Part shown: one piece after another, positions 59,704 to 64,000 of the stretch | Position numbering within the stretch: position 1 is the stretch's first letter | How the letters are laid out: each line of letters opens with the position of its first letter | DNA from: Actinoallomurus iriomotensis | Lineage (GTDB): Bacteria; Actinomycetota; Actinomycetes; Streptosporangiales; Streptosporangiaceae | Assembly: GCF_030269445.1 (NCBI RefSeq) | Contig: NZ_BSTJ01000003.1 | Span: 124,001-188,000 of the forward strand | Reading direction: 5' to 3' | Length of the DNA: 64,000 bases | The notes under the pieces: model-generated | Seen by the model: the letters and a program-made list of their open reading frames with translations, nothing else | Database searches by the model: none | Told to the model about the DNA's origin: nothing | Program-made: the position numbers and the translations under genes

Positions 59704-59879
59704 GACAGGACATCCTCTCGCGCCGCCCCGGGGATGACACGGCAGGGTTCCCGCATAGAGTTGCTGGAAACGAAAAAATTGCGCATATCACACCCCCCCG
59801 GGTACTGAGCAGCGTGCAAGAAGAGGTTCAATTATCAGTCGGGTCTGTACACCACAGGGGACGAAAGGCAGGACAGAAC

Positions 59880-60986
59880 ATGTCCGACTTCAAACCCGGC
59901 CTCGAGGGCGTCGTCGCCTTCGAGACTGAGATCGCCGAACCGGACAAGGAGGGCGGTGCTCTCCGATACCGGGGCGTCGACATCGAAGATCTCGTTGGCC
60001 ACGTCTCCTTCGGTGACGCATGGGGTCTGCTGGTGGACAACAGCTTCGACCCCGGACTGGCGCCCGCCGAGCCGTACGTGCTCCCGGTGCACTCCGGTGA
60101 CGTACGGGTCGACGTCCAGAGCGCGCTGCCCCTCATCGCGCCGTCCTACGGCATGCGTCCGCTGCTGGACATCAGCGACGAGCAGGCCCGCGAGGACCTG
60201 GCTCGCGCGTCGGTGACCGCGCTGTCGTTCGTGGCGCAGAGCGCCCGCGGCCTCGGTCTGCCGATGGTCCCCCAGGAGCGGATCAACGAGGCCCGCACCA
60301 TCACCGAGCGGTTCATGGTCCGCTGGCGCGGTGAGCCGGATCCCAAGCACGTCAAGGCGATCGACGCCTACTGGGTGTCGGCCGCCGAGCACGGCATGAA
60401 CGCCTCCACCTTCACCGCCCGCGTCATCGCCTCCACCGGGGCCGACGTCGCGGCGTCGATGTCGGGTGCGATCGGCGCCATGTCCGGTCCGCTGCACGGC
60501 GGCGCGCCCGCCCGTGTCCTGCCGATGATCGAGAAGGTCGAGCAGCTCGGTGACGCCCGCAAGGTCGTGACCGACATCCTCGACAACCACGAGCGGCTCA
60601 TGGGCTTCGGGCACCGCGTCTACCGCGCCGAGGACCCGCGTGCCCGCGTGCTGCGTCGCACCGCCAAGGAGCTGGGCGCGGCCCGCTTCGACGCGGCCAA
60701 GGCACTGGAGGACGCCGCGCTGGCGGAGCTGCGCGAGCGCCGTCCGGACCGGCCGATCGAGACGAACGTGGAGTTCTGGGCCGCGGTCATCCTCGACTTC
60801 GCCGAGGTGCCGCCGCACATGATGCCGGCCATGTTCACGTGCGCCCGCACGGCGGGCTGGGCCGCGCACATCCTGGAGCAGAAGCGCACCGGCCGTCTCG
60901 TACGGCCCAGCGCCCGCTACGTCGGCCCGGCGGCTCGCTCGGTGTCCGACGTCGACGGCTCCGCCGAGCTCACCACCAAGGTCTGA
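59880..60986 (+). CDS. citrate synthase
   Basis: From ATG 59880 the enzyme has 368 residues. Catalytic His are in SAAEHGMNASTFTAR and GFGHRVYRAEDPRARVLRR. The substrate loop is MSGPLHGGAPARVLPMIEKV, and the third catalytic acid lies in ETNVEFWAAV (Glu replaces the usual Asp). The short type without an N-terminal zinc or NADH domain matches actinobacterial citrate synthase 2. It condenses acetyl-CoA and oxaloacetate in the TCA cycle; a methylcitrate role cannot be excluded. It ends at a terminator. Confidence 0.93.
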   Translation: MSDFKPGLEGVVAFETEIAEPDKEGGALRYRGVDIEDLVGHVSFGDAWGLLVDNSFDPGLAPAEPYVLPVHSGDVRVDVQSALPLIAPSYGMRPLLDISDEQAREDLARASVTALSFVAQSARGLGLPMVPQERINEARTITERFMVRWRGEPDPKHVKAIDAYWVSAAEHGMNASTFTARVIASTGADVAASMSGAIGAMSGPLHGGAPARVLPMIEKVEQLGDARKVVTDILDNHERLMGFGHRVYRAEDPRARVLRRTAKELGAARFDAAKALEDAALAELRERRPDRPIETNVEFWAAVILDFAEVPPHMMPAMFTCARTAGWAAHILEQKRTGRLVRPSARYVGPAARSVSDVDGSAELTTKV

Positions 60987-61001
60987 GCAGGCACGACACG
61001 C

Positions 61002-61034
61002 ACGGCCCGCGGCTGCCCCGGCACCGCGGGCCGT
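61002..61034 (+). terminator. stem-loop after citrate synthase
   Basis: ACGGCCCGCGG (61002-61012) pairs perfectly with CCGCGGGCCGT (61024-61034) around an 11-base loop. Confidence 0.8.
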
Positions 61035-61062
61035 ACCCGTCCCTCGGCCCCCATGGGGAACC

Positions 61063-61377
61063 ATGTACACCGGCCCACGCGATGAGGACCCCGACGAGCG
61101 CGACGTCGCGCTGCTGCGGGAGGAGCGCGAGCGCGAGGAACGCCGCACGCGCCGTGACCATGCCTCCCGTGCGGTCGTCGCCTGGGTGATGGCCGCCGCG
61201 CTCGCCCTGCTGTCCTACGACTCCGGCCGCGCCGCGATCACCGCCCGGCAGGACGGCCGGCCCTGGCGGTACCCGGCGTGTGTGTCGTTGATCTGCCTGC
61301 TGGCGCTGGTGTGGCTGGTGGTACGGGCGGTGCGGCGAAGACGTCGCGACCGGGTCTCACATCGCGGACCGGGCTGA
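61063..61377 (+). CDS. small membrane protein with charged N-terminus
   Basis: The 104-residue protein begins MYTGPRDEDPDERDVALLRE, with a highly charged helix, then two transmembrane segments (VAWVMAAALALLSYDSGRAA; ACVSLICLLALVWLVVRAV) and a basic tail. GGGGAA lies 2 bases before ATG 61063. I recognise no family. Codon bias and topology support it. Confidence 0.6.
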   Translation: MYTGPRDEDPDERDVALLREEREREERRTRRDHASRAVVAWVMAAALALLSYDSGRAAITARQDGRPWRYPACVSLICLLALVWLVVRAVRRRRRDRVSHRGPG

Positions 61378-62529
<1,152 letters not shown>

Positions 62530-62540
62530 GCTCCGTTCGG

Positions 62541-62579
62541 CCGGCCGCCGGCGCCCGGTCCGGGCCCGGCGACGGCCGG
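62541..62579. terminator. GC-rich stem-loop between serC and the converging gene
   Basis: A core GCCCGG (62553-62558) and CCGGGC (62560-62565) is extended by imperfect CCGGCCG/CGGCCGG pairing. It lies between two convergent stops, so it could serve both strands. Confidence 0.55.
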
Positions 62580-62592
62580 TGTTCGGGGGTTT

Positions 62593-64000
62593 CTACAGCT
62601 CCGGTGGCGGGGCGGCGCCGTGGCCGGCGTCGGGCGGGCCCCACGGGAGGCCGTGGCGCTCGCAGGCGCGGCGGAGCTCGGTCAGGTCCGGCGGGAAGGA
62701 CACGCGGCGCAGCACCCGGCCCGCGGGGCTCCACACGACCAGCCGCGGCGCCTCGGCCTCGTCGATGCCCACGCCGCCCAGCGCCTGCCGGGTGACGCTC
62801 CACTCCGTACGGCCCAGGCGTGTCACCGAGGAGATCCCCAGGGCCGAGACGCGCAGCTGCGGGCGGTTGCGGTCGTACAGCCACGCGCCCGCGAGGCCCA
62901 GGACCAGTCCCGACGGCGCCGACCACGCCAGCGCCGGCCAGAACCCGCCCAGGTCCGCGCGCAGCCACAGGGAGCCGAGCACCGCGACCAGCTCGCACAG
63001 CGTCGCCGTCACCGCGTACGCGAGCGCGCGGGTGCGGGTCGGCACGTCGAGCCGGGCCTCGGGCAGGGTCTTCTTCGGCTTCTCCTTCGCCGGTTCGGCC
63101 GTCTCCAGATGGGTCATCGAGCCGTAGAAGGCGGCGTTGACGTACGCGTCGTACTCGGCGTCGGTGATCGGGAGTTGCACGCGCCGCGCGGCGTCGCGCA
63201 GGTCGGTGCGGGAGATCCGCAGCATCGACAGCGGGGCCGCGAGGAACTCGTCGCCCTCGTCGTCGTACATCCGCAGCCAGGCGTGCCCGTCGACGGTGAG
63301 CAGCTCCATGCCGCCGATGCGGTCGCGCGGCATGCGCAGGATGACGTCGCCGGCGCCGTCGGCCCAGCCGATGCCGTCGTCGTCGACGACCAGGCGTCCG
63401 CCGGGGACGCGGGAGAAGATCTCCGGCAGCCCGGCCAGGCCGTACTCCGACGGCCGCGGGACGGCCTGGTCGGGCGTGACGACGTGGTAGCCGCGCTCGT
63501 CCAGCGCGTGGGTGAGCTGGAAGGCGTCCAGGCCGTGCGCGGGCAGCCGGGCGAGCACCTCCAGCCGATGGCCGAACAGCGTCACGACGGTCTGGTCGGC
63601 GGCGGGCCGTCCCGAGACCGGGTCGATGGCCGTGCCGGGGCCGACGACCGCGGCGGCCACCGCGCCGCCCCGTACCCGCCACTCCCCCACCGTCGCGTGC
63701 CGGATGCGCAGCTCGGACGGCATGATGGTCCAGCTCAGCGGTGCGCTCCGCAGCCTCCGGCGGCGGGCGGTCATCATCGCCACGCCGCCGACGAGCGCCC
63801 ACAGCCCGCCCATCAGCCGGCCGCCGAACGCCACGCCGCTCTCAAGGGCGATCCGGGTCACCATCGTCAGCGAGAGCAGCGTGACGAGGACGCCGAGGGC
63901 GGTCGTGCGCCGCCGGCCGGTCGTGGCCGTGGCGAGGCGTCCGGTGTCGGTACGGGAGGCGGTGCGCGGCTCGTGCGCGACGGCGAGGAGGGCGGCCTCC
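62593..64000 (-). CDS. membrane protein, 5' end beyond the window
   Basis: The frame is open to the right edge with no obvious start required at the internal ATG 63864, so the gene probably begins outside. The visible part has a polar start, a pair of transmembrane segments (ALGVLVTLLSLTMVTRIALE, LMGGLWALVGGVAMMTA), and a long soluble region with DVILRMPRDRIGGMELLTVD. A second hydrophobic pair follows (LAYAVTATLCELVAVLGSLW, PSGLVLGLAGAWLYD). A PH-like C-terminal part ends it (LRVSALGISSVTRLGRTEWS). No family is recognised. Confidence 0.6.
   Translation of the reverse strand, partial: EAALLAVAHEPRTASRTDTGRLATATTGRRRTTALGVLVTLLSLTMVTRIALESGVAFGGRLMGGLWALVGGVAMMTARRRRLRSAPLSWTIMPSELRIRHATVGEWRVRGGAVAAAVVGPGTAIDPVSGRPAADQTVVTLFGHRLEVLARLPAHGLDAFQLTHALDERGYHVVTPDQAVPRPSEYGLAGLPEIFSRVPGGRLVVDDDGIGWADGAGDVILRMPRDRIGGMELLTVDGHAWLRMYDDEGDEFLAAPLSMLRISRTDLRDAARRVQLPITDAEYDAYVNAAFYGSMTHLETAEPAKEKPKKTLPEARLDVPTRTRALAYAVTATLCELVAVLGSLWLRADLGGFWPALAWSAPSGLVLGLAGAWLYDRNRPQLRVSALGISSVTRLGRTEWSVTRQALGGVGIDEAEAPRLVVWSPAGRVLRRVSFPPDLTELRRACERHGLPWGPPDAGHGAAPPPEL

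Overview
The window is a stretch of very GC-rich chromosome from a filamentous-type actinobacterium. Evidence for this is the strong third-position G/C bias, frequent GTG and some TTG starts, many 4-base ATGA/GTGA gene overlaps, leaderless promoters, and actinobacterial families: DUF2630, DUF1707, DUF2218, LAL-type LuxR regulators, a SpoIIE/PAS/GAF phosphatase, an ESX-type substrate pair, and a SoxR-like and an IdeR/DtxR-like regulator. The mix fits the Streptosporangiales/Thermomonosporaceae better than Mycobacterium, but I cannot name a species from sequence alone. I see no rRNA, tRNA, CRISPR array, prophage or intact insertion sequence. Gene order looks like core-to-accessory chromosome with many short operons.

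Layout. 0-9 kb: hydrolase, lipoprotein, plsX, an enoyl-reductase-like protein, a Uma2-like remnant, argS, a coiled-coil membrane protein, a GCS2-family ligase and DUF2630. 9-13.4 kb: a histone-like Lys/Ala protein, then the operon deoC - aldehyde dehydrogenase - micro-ORF - truncated aldehyde dehydrogenase. 13.4-21.3 kb: twin secreted propeller-like proteins, a luciferase-like/SCP2 fusion, an ESX-type pair, an immunity-like HEAT protein, and small membrane and DUF2218 proteins. 21.3-26.4 kb: a methyltransferase/TetR divergon, a PadR-ABC ATPase-permease operon with two tandem micro-ORFs, a rhomboid-like protein and an AIG2-like protein. 26.4-33.2 kb: two large paralogous LAL regulators. 33-40 kb: methyltransferase, OmpR-type two-component system, TMEM175-like channel, acyl-CoA dehydrogenase, hydrolase. 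40-46.6 kb: small regulators with palindromic operators, a NarL-type two-component system, a 231-bp MITE-like element, an ABC exporter, MerR and Hsp20. 46.7-64 kb: thiolase, soxR, XRE/MFS divergon, small membrane proteins, zinc alcohol dehydrogenase, SpoIIE-type phosphatase, metal-dependent regulator, UdgX, MFS, pdxH, citrate synthase, serC and a partial membrane protein.

The most unusual observation is a family of 23-24-codon micro-ORFs (start MSERSER, end PTKEGS). They sit exactly between co-transcribed genes with a 4-base stop/start overlap at both ends, and each carries the Shine-Dalgarno sequence for the next gene. Two tandem 71-bp copies lie between an ABC ATPase and its permease, and a third lies between two aldehyde dehydrogenase genes. 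Other points worth following are the MITE-like element at a two-component/ABC divergon, the eight-heptad histone-like protein with its ribosome-binding site in a hairpin, the matched leaderless promoters of the twin LAL regulators, the truncated aldehyde dehydrogenase, and UdgX.
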